Below, one piece after another: positions 48,771 to 61,121 of a DNA stretch of 64,000 nt (its first letter is position 1; every line of letters starts with the position of its first letter). The notes under the pieces were generated by a model. That model saw only the letters and a list, made by a program, of their open reading frames with translations, was not told where the DNA came from and made no database searches. The position numbers and the translations under genes were made by a program. The stretch is from Armigeres subalbatus (taxonomy: Eukaryota; Arthropoda; Insecta; Diptera; Culicidae), in the NCBI RefSeq assembly GCF_024139115.2, contig NC_085141.1, positions 178,262,994-178,326,993 on the forward strand. The letters are read 5' to 3'.

Positions 48771-50930
48771 ATTGATACTCTCGCATTTGATTTTGCTTGG
48801 TTGCTTACCCAACAGCGCTATACCATATTGCTGTCGGAGAAAGTGATTTCACGTGGAGCTTCCTGGTTCCATTGTTACGGTAGTTATTGCCTTCCACTCA
48901 AGGCTTCTCAAGACGGAATGGATTTGCAGTACAACACCAATTAGTACAAATTTTTTCACTAAAGAAAAGAAATTTCTGAAGGAAGAAAGAGATCAACGTA
49001 ATTATGACATGAATATTCCTTAATCTACAACATGTTTGATCAAAATGTGTCTCAGATGCTCAATTCATACTTTACCCATACACAGGATTCTGTTTTTACA
49101 CGATTTTTTTTCGCTCGTGTTTTTGATCGTGTGACTTTAATTTGCCACCAAAATCTTTGCAACAATTTTCAAAAAATCCTAAATAATTCAAAGAAAAATC
49201 ACATGGTAATTAACATGCATTAACATTAAATGTTTAATTTTAGGATAAGTGCAAAATTGAGAAAATGTGAATTGCTTGGCTAGATGGTGCTGTCGCTTAG
49301 TTTGATGATGCTTGAGGTACAAAAATTGATAAACGTTCAGCACTGGAATGCTCATACAAGCTCGCTCGTGTTGCGTCCCGCTCGTGGTATTTTCGTTCGT
49401 GTTGTACAAAATACAACAGCGCGCGTACTCGAGTTTCGCTCGAGGGAGTTTCTCTAGACGCGTGTTTTACTTTATGACATTGATGTCATCCATTTTAGAT
49501 GAGCTGCTGAGCTGGGGTTCTTCAAAAAAGATCCACGATTCAGCAGCTCAATGTAAGGAATCGAATTTTCTGAACAGCTTGACAGCGGAGCGCCCACCTG
49601 TAACATCCACAAGTAATTTACAGCGCGGATAGCCGCTTTCCGTGGTTATCGCTTGGAAAAATACTGCTAAAATTAATCATCTTTTTGGTTGTTCGTTAGG
49701 TTGTATTGTTGATTCAGTATTATCATTTTAGATGTACACTTCCATTTCGGTTTTCTACACCTTTATTTGTAAGCGAGTCCAAAAACCATTTCATAGACTT
49801 ACCTAATGCAAATCTGAAATCAATCATCCGAATTTCGTCATTATCCCTGACAAACTTCAAGTAGGTGTTGACCTAAGGTCAAGTTGATTTTAATCATATC
49901 TCGATGCAAATGCCAATAACTGGTATGCATTTGGGTATACAGAACATTATAAACAATCATTCACAAACAATTTAGTCATAAGATGTTGTTTTTATTTTGC
50001 AAAATTCGCAAAATAAGGTGTAATCAAATTTGATGTTCTCTTGTTTATTTCTTGCATCATTCATGGTAAAAGATGCTACGTACCATCAGAAAAATGTTCA
50101 AGTGGAGTTAGATGAGTTCTAGAGAGTTGTAAATGTGGTCAATAATGCGTCAAATCGAATGTTTTAAATTAGCATAACTTTTGAGAATCATGTATACATA
50201 ATTTGCAATCTAGCATAGATTCATTTTTGCAAAAAATAGAAAGTAGCTTTTGCGGTTTTGATAAATATCAGTTTTATAAAGCAGCAGCACGGAAAAATTA
50301 AAAATAAGCTTACCTCCTGAAAATATGCCATCTCCGATGTAATTGATTGTCGGTTTCACCCAATCAGCAACCGGTACCGGTACGATGACAGGAAATCAGT
50401 ACGATTTTAAATAATTTGTGGGCACATCCTATACTAGATTATCACTAACTTTACTCTCAACAAGTATTTAACAACAGTAGCCATAGATTCCTAGATTCTG
50501 GTACATCACGGATAATTATAATTATAATTAACTTCAGAGATTTGAAGCCCGTGAGAAGTACGTATTTTTGGCGCGTGAGAGTTCGTATTTTTGAATGAGA
50601 ATTCAGTATGTAGAAAAGTACATTTTAGTCGAAAATGACACATATGCAGTATGCACCTTCCCAATCAAACGATTCATTTAAACACCACATCCAATGACGG
50701 CAGATTTAACAACTGCTACTATGGTTTAAGAAAATCATCGATACTAGGAATATTACAAAATATTATTGCGGAACAATGAGTAAAACTATCCTAAAGTTTA
50801 GATTTGGTTGCCTCTTGGAGGAACTACTGTGCATTGTCAAAATTATCCAAACGTATGAAGTAGTGGTGCGATGACGTCCACCGTTGCAAATAGGCGAGAA
50901 CGAGGCATGTGTATCCTTTGTACTTGTCAT
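48771..50930. other. Unassigned intergenic sequence
   Basis: No gene. Around 49350-49470 is a CpG-rich patch (CTCGCTCGTGTTGCGTCCCG, CTCGAGTTTCGCTCGAGGGA). The rest is AT-rich. Confidence 0.35.
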
Positions 50931-50934
50931 ACAT

Positions 50935-51135
50935 GAAGAAATTGATGTTTCATTTGTATGGGAGCCCCCTTTCTAAATGAGGGAGGGGTCTCTAGCCATT
51001 ATAAGAACCTTTCCCGGCCCCAAAATCCTCTGCATACAAATTTAAACGCCGATCGGCTCAGTAGTTTCCGAGTCTATAAGGTTCAGACAGACAGAAATTC
51101 ATTTTTATGTATATAGATAGAAGAAGAAGAAGATA
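50935..51135 (+). repeat. Probable LINE 3' tail fragment
   Basis: CCCGGCCCCAAAATCCTCTGC, then GCCGATCGGCTCAGTAGTTT and CAGACAGACAGAAATTCATTTTTATGTATATAGATAG. This wording is typical of widespread insect LINE 3' ends that terminate in GATA-type repeats. No coding part is attached. Confidence 0.45.
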
Positions 51136-52479
51136 GATTTGATTAAATTTTAAATGCCAGCACTTGACCATTTGTTCATATTCTCTCGTGCGGTACCGTT
51201 TCATATGCTTCAATTGAACGACAGATTTTTCACCTTCAAAGTTTAGACTGCATGACGTAAAGGAAGTGAGTGTGCTTACGCACAAGTTGACTAGATTATT
51301 TATTTTAAACATGCTCCCATTCTACATAATGTCTACTCCAACCAGTACGAACATTGCAGTAGCGGTTAACTAGGCAATATACATATATGTACCCATTACG
51401 TTCATAGATGGATGGAAACCGTTTCGTTATCAACTAGTTGGTGGCAACACGTGGTTGCTCACTACGGCAGCACGCGATCTCAGTTAGTCGGACAAATAGT
51501 TGCTTAGACAAGGTGCTTTTGATTAGGTACACGCGCCTACACAGACAAGATCGATCTGTTCCCCACGTCAATGCCATTCAGTCCAATAATGGTTTGAGTT
51601 TCGTGTTAGGTCAGCTTCAATTCAATTGACAATTTATAACGTAGCATAATTTGCTTAAAAAGACTCAACTCAACTTCCTGCCTTTTAATCTAACGATAAA
51701 TTATTTTTTCAAAGCTTTACATTTTGAGTCAATTCGTTCCGAAAATAGTTCTAAGTGTTTGAGACATATGACGCGTACATTCGTGCGTATGTAAACATCT
51801 AAATATCATTATTTGTCTAAGGTTCAGTTGACAATGCCATGACTCATAAATGAAGTCAGACAGTGGTGTAACTCATGTTGCTTCACTCATGTAAACAAGA
51901 CAATCTCAACTTCAAAAGATAGAGCAAATGAAACTCTAGTTCATATATGAGGCATTGAGGCATGCTGCTTGATGCGAGTGTGTCGATAGGTGCCAGTATC
52001 TGATCTGGCATAATTCCAATGCAAGCTGTAGATGTGTAGAACCGAAGCTAGGCGTCGAAAGAAGTCGTAAAAGATTGTTTACAAACAGATGCTGTGCGAG
52101 TAGGTGTGCTGAGGGTTGTAAAAATATAAATAATCTGTGTTGTCGACCGCACTGTGCTTGGAAGGGAACTTGTGAAGTTTCGCAATCAGTTGACCATTTA
52201 TAGATGTGATCGGTTAGGTTGATCGATGGTTCCTTATGGACTACTAATGGGCAAGTCGAATATAAGTATGTGACTAGCCTCTAAGAACTGGTTCATTTTT
52301 ATTTATTAATTTTCTGATGAGAGAACATCCATACATAGCGTAAAGCTTCCAAGAGGGTTTTTTTCACTAAGTGTGAAGACCCAAACAAATTATTACAGCT
52401 ATAAAAAATGTGACGAATGGAAGAGAGGGTTGGAAATAATCATTTTACGTGACGTAATTGATGGATCTTCTAATCTTCT
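51136..52479. other. Unassigned intergenic sequence
   Basis: No gene. The word GATCTCAGTTAGTCGGACAA near 51477 resembles an arthropod initiator context, without further support. Confidence 0.35.
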
Positions 52480-52960
52480 AATATATTTATGTCCATCCAC
52501 TCCATTCGGCATGACCCATAACCACACGCTGCCTCTTCCTATTATATATTTTGTCTTGGACGTGTTGATGACTATATATGTAATCCGACCCGCTTAACTT
52601 CCTTCTTCAGTATGACATCCCTGAAACATGAATTATACCCTTCACCCGATTCGTCGTTACTTCGACTAGACATACCAGTTTATCCAAAGATCCGTGTACA
52701 ATATCTGCCATAGCTGGTTTGGATTAGGTTTGGATCGATTGTATCGAATGTGGTTTCAAAGTCAAAGAATATATTATGTGTTAGCATAATACAAATTACA
52801 AGAACATTTGTGTCAAATATGTTCAGTTGGCAAAATATGTAGGTGGCGTTCAGTAGTACACGGTACGCGGTATGACATCGAATACCGTCCGTCTAACACA
52901 CCATAGTGTTTAGTATATAGTTGGTTGTTGATCAACCCCAGGGGCCTTGATTTTTTTAAG
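52480..52960 (-). pseudogene. Non-LTR RT fragment, strongly decayed
   Basis: On the minus strand about 52790-52730 reads IIFFDFETTFDTID, recalling the RT palm motif FIDFKAAYDTI. The stretch 52480-52610 resembles the minus-strand text at 10730-10850 (GGACGTGTTGATGACTATAT, then CCGACCCGCTTAACTTCC). It is a further relic of the LINE family at 55110-56550, with stops throughout. Confidence 0.45.
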
Positions 52961-54019
52961 ATGGCCAATATCCCCCGGAATTTCTTTTAGATATGGAGCT
53001 AGGATTTTTATATTCTGTTCGAGCTCCGAGTTTTTTCGCCCTTGTTGGTCACCCATTTAGTGCCGCGCCGTCGTCTCCTCTGTCCCTACACATGGTAGCC
53101 TGTGGCACAAGGCCGTTATGTGGTCAATCAGCTTAACATAAACTCCAGAATACTTTTAGCTTGGTACAGTTGCCTCCGAGCTTCGTGGTCTCTTACTGGT
53201 TGAGACGACCGCGTAATTCAAATGCGACGAATCGTCAATACTTCGTTTATTGGAAAGTGTCGCAGCTCACACTTAAAGTAAAATCAAAATAAACGCAATA
53301 GTTGTATGTTCCATGTCTGTTTTTATTGTGCCTTGTTCACTTTTGCTGTAGAGTAGTAGAGATAAATCAGAATTAAAAAAATAATTCGCGCAATATTACA
53401 CGATCCTGTTTTATATAGCGTTTTCGAAAGCTCAATTATTTTCAAGCAAAGAAATTTATATCTTTATTAGACACTTGTAGCGATGCAGCAGTTAATTTTT
53501 GTATCATAACCTGCATCTAAGCCAGTGGTGGAAATACTTTCTTCACGCGTAAGAAAAGAATGGAATTTGGCCTACCAAGAACGCTGCATACGCGCGAACC
53601 ATACCTACTGTCTGCATTTTTCTGGCGATTGTTCGCGAGTATAGGCAGAGCAAAGAAAAAAAATACGACAGCATTTTGTTCGTGAGCAATTATGACGGTC
53701 ACGAGCTTTTGTAGTTTCCCCGGATAAATTACATATTATATAATCAAAATGAAAATAACTAATAATGTGTTCTTGTTCGAACATCCGTGAGAAGCATTTT
53801 CGGACATTGTTTTATGCCATTCGGCAAATTAGTCCGAATGACTCACGAAGCTTTACGAACATTTTTAGGGGTTCGTTTTCCTGGTTTCTGTACAAGTAGC
53901 AGAAGGGCAAAAAAAGGTTCGGGAGTTTTTTTGCATTGCCTACTTCTGGTTTTGAGGGTTTGGCTAATAGATTTTCACTACTGATATAAATAGATAACAG
54001 TTTAATCTAATTACGACTG
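52961..54019. other. Unassigned intergenic sequence
   Basis: No gene. Possible LINE relic between 53130 and 53230, too decayed to call. Confidence 0.3.
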
Positions 54020-54690
54020 CGCCCCACTCTCGCAATCAATTTGCACCAGGCACGCCCACTCAGCTCGCTGCCTTCGCCACCTTTTTATACCTGCCGGATC
54101 GGGAGCAAATCCTATATTTGCAGGATGGCGGTCCTGTATTCTTGTAACATATCCTGCCTCGCGAATCCTTCCAGCTTATGTTACCTTTTGAATATTGGGC
54201 TCACCGTGGACCACACCGCTAAAGATGGCCCTAAGTATGCGTCGGTCGAAAACTGAATCCTTTGAAAATCCTACTACGGCTGGTACACCTTGCTCTCAGC
54301 ATATCACCTTCAAGCGCAATGTTGAACAGCGGGGACGAAAGTCTATCACCTTGTGGTCTACGGGATTCTAACAGGAAATTTGAACACAATTTAGCACACC
54401 ATCCATTGTTGTTTCCATCAATCTTGTAAGTCTTTCGAGAGAGCTGTTATCGTCCATGATTTTCCATAGTTCTACGCGTACAGATAATGCAATGGTACCT
54501 GATGTTCCCAGCATGTTTGAAGAGTTTGTCGTACAGTAAAGATGTTGTACAGTAAAATGGTGATCGCTCAAACGCTGTCGACCACTTCTATCTACTCCTG
54601 CTTGTAGCCAGATTCTGCCCATTAGTGCTGCTCGCCTTTCATTTTGGATCACAGTTGGCAATTGCTTTCCGCACATGATCTACATTATGT
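54020..54690 (-). pseudogene. Non-LTR RT fragment, minus strand
   Basis: Reads LPTVIQNERRAALMGRIWLQ near 54660, VELWKIMDDNSSLERLTRLM near 54460 and ETTMDGVLNCVQIS. This corresponds to the palm region LW.IM...G....L.RLI.ATMD of CR1/RTE-like mosquito LINEs (compare LTRLIKATMDRVMCVVRV at 55578 on the plus strand). It is interrupted by stops, and the two flanks do not show a target duplication. Confidence 0.55.
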
Positions 54691-55109
54691 CTGTTAGAAC
54701 AGTTACTAGCAATCAAAGATGGTAGATGAATAATAATATTTGAATAAATTAATAAAATCCACAAAACTCGTTACCAAGAGTATTTTGAAAAAAAAAATAT
54801 TTTTCTAGAAGGGGGCAACCCCCCTAAAATTTTATTTTTAAGCAAAAAAAAATCCGATGCGAGCGGAAACATATTTTTTCTTTATTATTTGTATCGGCCT
54901 GATTTTATTCAGAAATAATTTATTAATAAAAACCCGGAGCAAACTCTTTGAATTTGCTCCAAATCCCAACACTTTTCTTCAACTCTGAACAGAAGATTTA
55001 ACATACTAAATTATCTTATAACAAGGATACTACAAGGAAAAAGATGTTTTGTGTTTAAAGATGATTTTCGTAACATAATTAGGTATACCGACCTATTCAA
55101 ATTCGAGAT
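54691..55109. other. Spacer
   Basis: AT-rich, no gene recognised. Confidence 0.35.
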
Positions 55110-56550
55110 TGCTGCAACACCGCACGAGGGCGAACGAGGCACGATATGAACGGGCGCGGAACAGACAAAACTAGATTTTCCGGAGAAAAAAGCGCCAGCA
55201 GGAAGAACGAGACGGAGCAACTGTACCGTTCTAATAACACACGAAAGTTCTATGAGAAGTTGAACCGTTCACGTAAGGGCCACGTGCCACAGCTTGATTG
55301 TAGCAACTACCGCGCAATCACTACAAGGTACTGTCCCAAAATTTATGACGTCGACTAGCACCAATTGCAAGAGAGTTCGTGGGGCGGTACCAGGAGGATT
55401 TTATGGGCGAACGCTACACCACACATCAGGTGTTCGCTATTCGCCAAGTACTGCAGAAATGCCGCGAATACAACGTTCCCACACATCATCTATTCATCGA
55501 CTTCAAAGCCGCATATGATACATTCGATCGGGACTAGCTATGGCAGCTAATGCACGAACACGGATTTCCGGATCAACTGACACGGTTGATCAAAGCGACG
55601 ATGGATCGGGTGATGTGCGTAGTTCGAGTTCCAGGGGCATTCTCGAGTCCCTTCGAAACGCGCAGAGGGTTACGGCAAGGTGATGGTCTTTCGTGTCTGC
55701 TATTCAACATCACTTTGGAGGGGGTAATACGAAGAGCATGGATTAACATGAGTGGTAAAATTTTCAATAAGTCCGTCCAGCTATTTGGCTTCGCCGACGA
55801 CATAGATATTATGGCACGTAACTTTGAGAAGATGGAGGCATCCTACATTAGACTAAAGACGGTATCTAAGTGGGTCGGACTTGTCATCAACACGAAGACG
55901 AAGTACATAATAGGAAGAGTTTCAAGAGAAGACAATGTGAGCCACCCACCGTGAGCATAAGTGGTGACGAAATCGAGGTGGTAGAAGAATTTGTGTACTT
56001 GGGCTCACTGGTAACTGCCGAATATGATATCAGCAGAGAAATTCGGAGACGCATAGTGACAGGAAATCGTACCTACTTTGGACTCCGCAAGAACTGACCA
56101 TCTACAAAACGCTCATTAGACCGGTAGTTCTCTACGGACAAGAGACCTGGACGATGCTCGTGGAGGACCAACGCGCACTTGGAGTTTTCGAAAGGAAACG
56201 AAAATGCATCTATGGTGGAATGCGGATGTCGGACGGTACGTGGAGGAGGCGAATGAACCACGAGTTGCATGAGCTGCTGGGAAAACCATCCATCGTTCAC
56301 ACCGCGAAAATCGGACGACTGCCGGTGAAAATAGTTCTCGACAACGATCCGACGGGCACAAGAAGGCGAGGTGCGTGGCGGGCACGGTGGCTCGATCAGG
56401 TGGGAGATGACTTGTGGACCCTCCGTAGACTGCGTGGAAAGCGACGTGCAGCCATGGACCGAGCCGAACGGAGAAGACTTTTATATACCGCACATGCCAC
56501 TTCGGCCTTAGTCGTCTGAATAAATAATAATAATCTATTCAAAAATACAC
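55110..56550 (+). pseudogene. Non-LTR retrotransposon, 5'-truncated and frameshifted RT
   Basis: Segments in order: EQLYRSNNTRKFYEKLNRSRK (55220), CSNYRAIT, a damaged palm start, LTRLIKATMDRVMCVVRVPG, RRGLRQGDGLSCLLFNITLE (55660), LFGFADDIDIMARN (55780, Asp-Asp box), ISGDEIEVVEEFVYLGSLVT, then ETWTMLVEDQRALGVFERK and WRRRMNHELHELLGKPSIVH near 56240. The tail is AATAAATAATAATAAT (56519-56535). No RNase H or poly(A). The clade is not resolved; the wording fits CR1/RTE-like mosquito elements. The same family supplies the relics at 10194-10920 and 52480-52960. Confidence 0.75.
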
Positions 56551-57114
56551 ATAAATGTAATTGGAATAACTCGAGCAAAAAAATGTCTATTTTTTTGTTG
56601 ACATACCTAATTCAGAATTGCGTTGACATACCTAAACGTGAATTGCTTTTTTGAAAGCAGCAAAACATAATTTTAGGTCGCACAATCCACCGAACTATTT
56701 ACCTACACTGTGCCGCAATGGTTGCCTGAAAAAATGCAAAGTTTTCCCGATGGCTTCCCATTTCCAAATTTACTCAAAATAGACACAAAATAAAGTCAAA
56801 TTTACAAATATGTGATTATGGGCAGTGAACAACAATTCCGCATTGCAAATGCTTTGAAAATGTGTGTTCAATAGTTCATGATGCACAATTTAAACTTTTT
56901 TTGGAAGGCAAAAAGTGTTGTTCTCAAATCGTCAATCATTCGAGCCCTCGCGTGCGATTGACCTCGTTTGATATTTTAAAGGAAAGCTTTATGCGAAATC
57001 ACATCATTCCACTCCATTTGCCGACAAATTAATTCGCTCTAAAAAGCTCATTGTTCTATGTGAAGAACATCATTTGACTATATTCAACCCTCCATAGTTC
57101 GCATCTTCCTGAAC
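56551..57114. other. Spacer
   Basis: AT-rich, no gene recognised. Confidence 0.35.
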
Positions 57115-57119
57115 CACTC

Positions 57120-58095
57120 CACTATGGTCCAGGATACAGATTTACGCGGAAAGATGCATTTTAACTGTTGTTCTACAAAAGTGTTCGAAATAGAAAGGCC
57201 ATCATTATGGTGCAACCTAAAAATAGGGTGGCCCATCATATAAAAAAAAAAGAAATATTTTTTCATTTATCGGAATATTGACATAATATGTTCTACAAAG
57301 TTGTAGCGCAGCTTATTCCAATCAATTCTGCTAAAAAAAAATTTTCTGTAGCTCTTAAGTTGGCTGATTTATTTTTCACGGATGTCACCTTCTAAAGATT
57401 TTTGGGGCTTTCCAAAACGCGTGTTTTGCTATAAGAATATCGTCTGTATCTTCTTCCATTGTCGAGTTATATCAATTTTTTTTTTTAAAAACATGATTTT
57501 AGTAAAATTGGTAAAACTTGTGAATTTTCTGACATAATAAGGAATATGAATTTCTCTTTCAAATGCCGTGTAAATATATTTTTTTGGTCTACCCTAACCG
57601 GAGATATCAACTTATGAAAAAAATGTAATTTTGACAGAAAAACGATTATAACTTTTGATCGGTAAAAGATATTGAGCATATTTACTCTTCAAAAGTTGCA
57701 TTTTTTGAGCTCTAAAAGGTGACTTTTAGACAACTTTTTCGAGAAATCTAAAACAAAAAAAGTAGATCAAAAATACTGTTTTTGTGAGGTAAACCCTAAT
57801 CCAATTAAGTAAAATTGCTCTAAATCAGCCAACTTAAGAGCTACAGAAAAAGTTTCTTTAGCAAAACTGATTGGAATAAGCTGCACTACAACTTTGTAGA
57901 ACATGACATGTCAATATTCCAAGAAATAAAAAAAAATCTTTTTTTTTTATATGATGGGCCACCCTATTTTTTGGTTACACCATAATGATGGCCTTACTAT
58001 TTCGAACAATTTTGTAGAACAACAGTTTTTTCTAAAAAAATAGTTTTGGCGTAAAATGCATCTTTCCGCGTAAATCTGTATCCTGGACCATAGTG
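57120..58095. mobile_element. Foldback MITE, 976 bp, long inverted arms
   Basis: CACTATGGTCCAGGATACAG at 57120 and CTGTATCCTGGACCATAGTG ending at 58095. The arms extend about 250-275 bp (to about 57372 and from about 57820), matching with few interruptions. A 5-bp direct repeat CACTC flanks both ends. Inside each arm lies TAGGGTGGCCCATCATATAA or its mirror, similar to the GGTGGC end of the MITE at 258. No transposase. Confidence 0.75.
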
Positions 58096-58284
58096 CACTC
58101 GTATACGGGCAGAAGCCATGAACCGAATAACAAAACATGATATGGACTTGATTGATATAAGAGATAAAAGAACAGGCAATAATATCAAAAATTTGCACCG
58201 AAATATCATTTAAATATCAAAATATGCTATGGATAAGAACAAACTAATGGCACTTGATATCGATTACTTATTACAAATAACGGG

Positions 58285-58460
58285 TTAGGGACAAAAGGTC
58301 GAAAGACAAAAAGTCGAAAGGACAAAAGGTCGAAGGGACAAATGGTCGAAAAGGACAAAAGGTCGAAAGGGACAAAAGGTCGAAAGGACAAAAAGTCGAA
58401 TGGGACAAAAGGTCGAAAGGGACAAAACGTCGAATGGGACAAAAGGCCGAAAGAAATAAA
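58285..58460. repeat. Minisatellite, GGGACAAAAGGTCGAAA unit, about 10 copies
   Basis: Units of 15-18 bases, for example GGGACAAAAGGTCGAAAGG, with single-base variants (AAGTCG, ATGGTCG, CGTCG). It is the left member of an inverted pair. Confidence 0.85.
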
Positions 58461-58704
58461 AGATCAATAAGATCAAAAGGCACAAAAGGTCAAAATAGAC
58501 AAGAAACTGAAACGGGGAGATTCAATCCCGTACCAGAGTTGCCTTACACAATTTGCGAAACTGATTTTTTTATTTTTTTTTACAATTTTTAATAATTAAA
58601 TAAAACTCATTCAATGAGTACAGATGGATGTTTGAGTTTTCAAAAAGTCACTTCGTTCTCTCACAATGACGCATGCCGCACATTAAATACACCGGCATGT
58701 ATTA

Positions 58705-58887
58705 AGGTTCCCCCAAACACACGCGATGAGACAATCTTGACGCGATTCTATTGCCTGGCGACTGCGATTCTGTCGCCGTTGGTATGGAAGCGTAAATGGT
58801 GCATTGCGAGCATCCACCCAACGATAGAATCGTGGCATCAAGCTATCGCTGTCCCGGCAATAAAATTGCTTAGGTCTGGGGGAGCCT
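58705..58887. mobile_element. Harbinger-type MITE, 183 bp, copy 2 (inverted)
   Basis: AGGTTCCCCCAAACACACG at 58705 and CTTAGGTCTGGGGGAGCCT ending at 58887, with TTA on both flanks (58702-58704 and 58888-58890). Same length as the copy at 17364, in reverse orientation. Confidence 0.8.
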
Positions 58888-59148
58888 TTACACACCGGTG
58901 TATTTTTAATGCGCGCACTTGCGTGGCTGTGGCGTGCACTATTTAGACAGATTGAAGTGACATTTAGAAAATCTAGATCTCCATCTATTATTTGCACTCA
59001 TTCAATGATTTTATGTGTTATTGTTAAAAATAGTGGAAAATAAAAAAGCATTTTTTTTGCCAGCTGAATAGGACAATTCTGTCTCGTGCAATACAAGTTT
59101 TATTCATTTCTTAAATTAGCTATCTTTTTTTATCTCTAACAGAACTAT

Positions 59149-59254
59149 CCTAGCAGCACACATGTTTCACATAGGTTGCTGCAACTCCTATGTGACCAGG
59201 TTTAGTCACATTCAAGTTGCTGCAACCATTTTTGTCTGACTTGTGCTGCTTGGG
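59149..59254. mobile_element. Short MITE, CCAAGCAGCACA-type ends
   Basis: CCTAGCAGCACACATG at 59149 and TTGTGCTGCTTGGG ending at 59254 are inverted, with inner mirrored words GGTTGCTGCAACT and AAGTTGCTGCAACC. A lone half of the same element may lie at 19685-19728. No sure target duplication. Confidence 0.6.
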
Positions 59255-59429
59255 TATCTAGATATTCATAATATTGGTTTATAGTAATTAGTCCTTCTTT
59301 GAAAATTGCTCATTCTTCAACTTTGATTGATGAGATGAGTGTGTTATTTCTGCTTGAAAATAAATGCATTTAACAAATTCATTTAGAATACACCCAACTT
59401 GTTCTTTATCGATGTTTTGTTCCTTTAGA

Positions 59430-59590
59430 CATTTTGTTCTTTTCGACCTTTTGTCCCCTTCGACCTTTTGTCCCTTTAGACCTTTTGTCCCTTTCGACCT
59501 TTTGTCCTTTCGACCTTCTGTCCCTTTCGACGTTTTGTCTTTTCGACCTTTTGTCCTTTCGACCTTTTGTCTTTCGACCTTTTGTCATAG
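59430..59590. repeat. Minisatellite, TTTCGACCTTTTGTCC unit, about 10 copies
   Basis: Reverse complement of the array at 58285-58460, units of 15-18 bases. It forms the right member of the inverted pair. Confidence 0.85.
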
Positions 59591-59700
59591 ATTCACAAAT
59601 AACATATCTTGATATCCTCATGATATTTTAGTGCAAAATATTGATATTGTCGTCTGATCTTTGATCTCTTATATCAATCATGTCCATATCTCATTTTGAT

Positions 59701-60540
59701 ATCTCATCAAAATTTGATATTATTGAGCTATTTTCGTCTACTCGGGTACAGTTGCGTGAGCGATGTTTCCAACTAGCACCCTTGTTCGCTGATGTTGTGC
59801 ATTTTACAATTGTGGAGTCATCGACGGTTAATAATAGAGAACGTATAAAATCTTGCGCTAGTTCAAAAGGATGAGTTAATCGTGCAAAATGTTCTGGAAG
59901 ATGACTCCGATGTGTTTCAACTGGCTTATGATTTAAATGGTCCATGAGTGTTGAGCTTTCGCCAACATTTGCATGCAAATCGCTTTCGTGATACTAACCA
60001 ACAGAGTCCCATGCGCCTGCTCCATGCGTCTTAAGGAACTGACGATACAAAACAATCATTGTTCTTCAGGAACAGCATACAAGCCTTGCTTTTATGAAAC
60101 ATGTATGTTTTCAATACTATTGTAACTTTGTAAAACAATGAGTTGATCCTATGACAAAAATCACAAAAAATCAAAAAAAAATTAGGTGGTATCTAAAAAA
60201 TTGTGTAGTTAGAAGCCAATGTACAACAACCATGTTTTTATTTGTTACTTAAAATTTTGTTTTCGATCGGTCTTTTTTCTCGAATCGAATTGTTAGGTTC
60301 TTTCCTACTACAAAACGTAAAATGTTTTATTGCTTTTGTATTATTAAGAATCAAAAACAAAACATCATAGAAACAGCAAAAAGTAGAAGGTTGTTTCTGA
60401 GACATATCCGCCAATTGGACGTAGAATTACGTAAAGTGTAAGATATATAATTCCGAAATTCTGAATATGTTTACTGTTGCTGATCTTAGGCTTCTGTGAC
60501 CGCAAGGATGATGGTTGCTATGATGTGCAGCTAAAACGTG
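59701..60540. other. Unassigned intergenic sequence
   Basis: AT-rich, no gene recognised. Confidence 0.35.
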
Positions 60541-61080
60541 ATAGACCCCGCCCATGAGAATACATTTTTGCAGCGTCTCATATTGAATGAGAATTTCAAA
60601 CTTGACTGCTACAGACGCCAACATCAGCCATTGGATGATTTGGCGCTGAAACGCGGTGGACAACAATCCATGCGAATCAATTTTTGCAGCGTTTCTCTCC
60701 ATGCTAGTGGATTCAACTTTTTGCCGTCGCCAAGCAATTATGATTTGAGCTTTGAAAAAAATTCGTCCCAGCTAATCGCTTTGTTTTCAATAGTGAGCCA
60801 TCCAACCACGAACAGAAAGAATCTAAAATCAGAATCTTGAATGAAAACATCACATGACTACATCTAACGCGAATCGAATTGCTGTTGAATCACGATACAC
60901 ACCAGCCATGCAAATTAATTTTCGCAGTGTCTTCCTCAAAAGTCTACTTGCACTGCTACCGACGCCAAACGATTATGATTTGCATTTTAAAGAAAATGCC
61001 TTGACCCTGGTTTTGCTCTGGATCACTGGCATCGAACTAACAAAAGGCCAATCTCCAGTGGTTTCCATTGCAATCAGATA
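60541..61080 (-). repeat. Stem-loop repeat family, three diverged inverted units
   Basis: CATGCGAATCAATTTTTGCA (60670), TTTTTGCCGTCGCCAAGCAA (60718) and the later CATGCAAATTAATTTTCGCA (60907) with CGACGCCAAACGATTATGAT (60959). These are the complement of the unit words in copies A, B and D. They lie immediately upstream of the H2B fragment, on the opposite strand. Confidence 0.5.
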
Positions 61081-61121
61081 CTGACAAGCCGAGGTTCGGT
61101 TTTTGCGACGGTTTTTAGACC

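Larger units (their letters stand above)
58138..59700. repeat. Foldback structure with minisatellite arms
   Basis: The outer arm GATATGGACTTGATTGATAT at 58138 is mirrored by ATATCAATCATGTCCATATC ending near 59693. Within the arms lie oppositely oriented minisatellites (58285-58460 and 59430-59590). The loop of about 0.9 kb contains a Harbinger MITE and a short hAT-like MITE. Confidence 0.7.

Noticed and set aside
56154..56519. 121-codon open frame as a host gene
   Set aside because: Its text (RALGVFERK, WRRRMNHELHELLGKPSIVH) is the C-terminal part of the LINE RT and belongs to that relic.
58227..58485. Three overlapping minus-strand frames rich in Phe, Pro, Leu and Ser
   Set aside because: They are translations of a minisatellite whose unit happens to lack stops. 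The same holds for 59364-59631.
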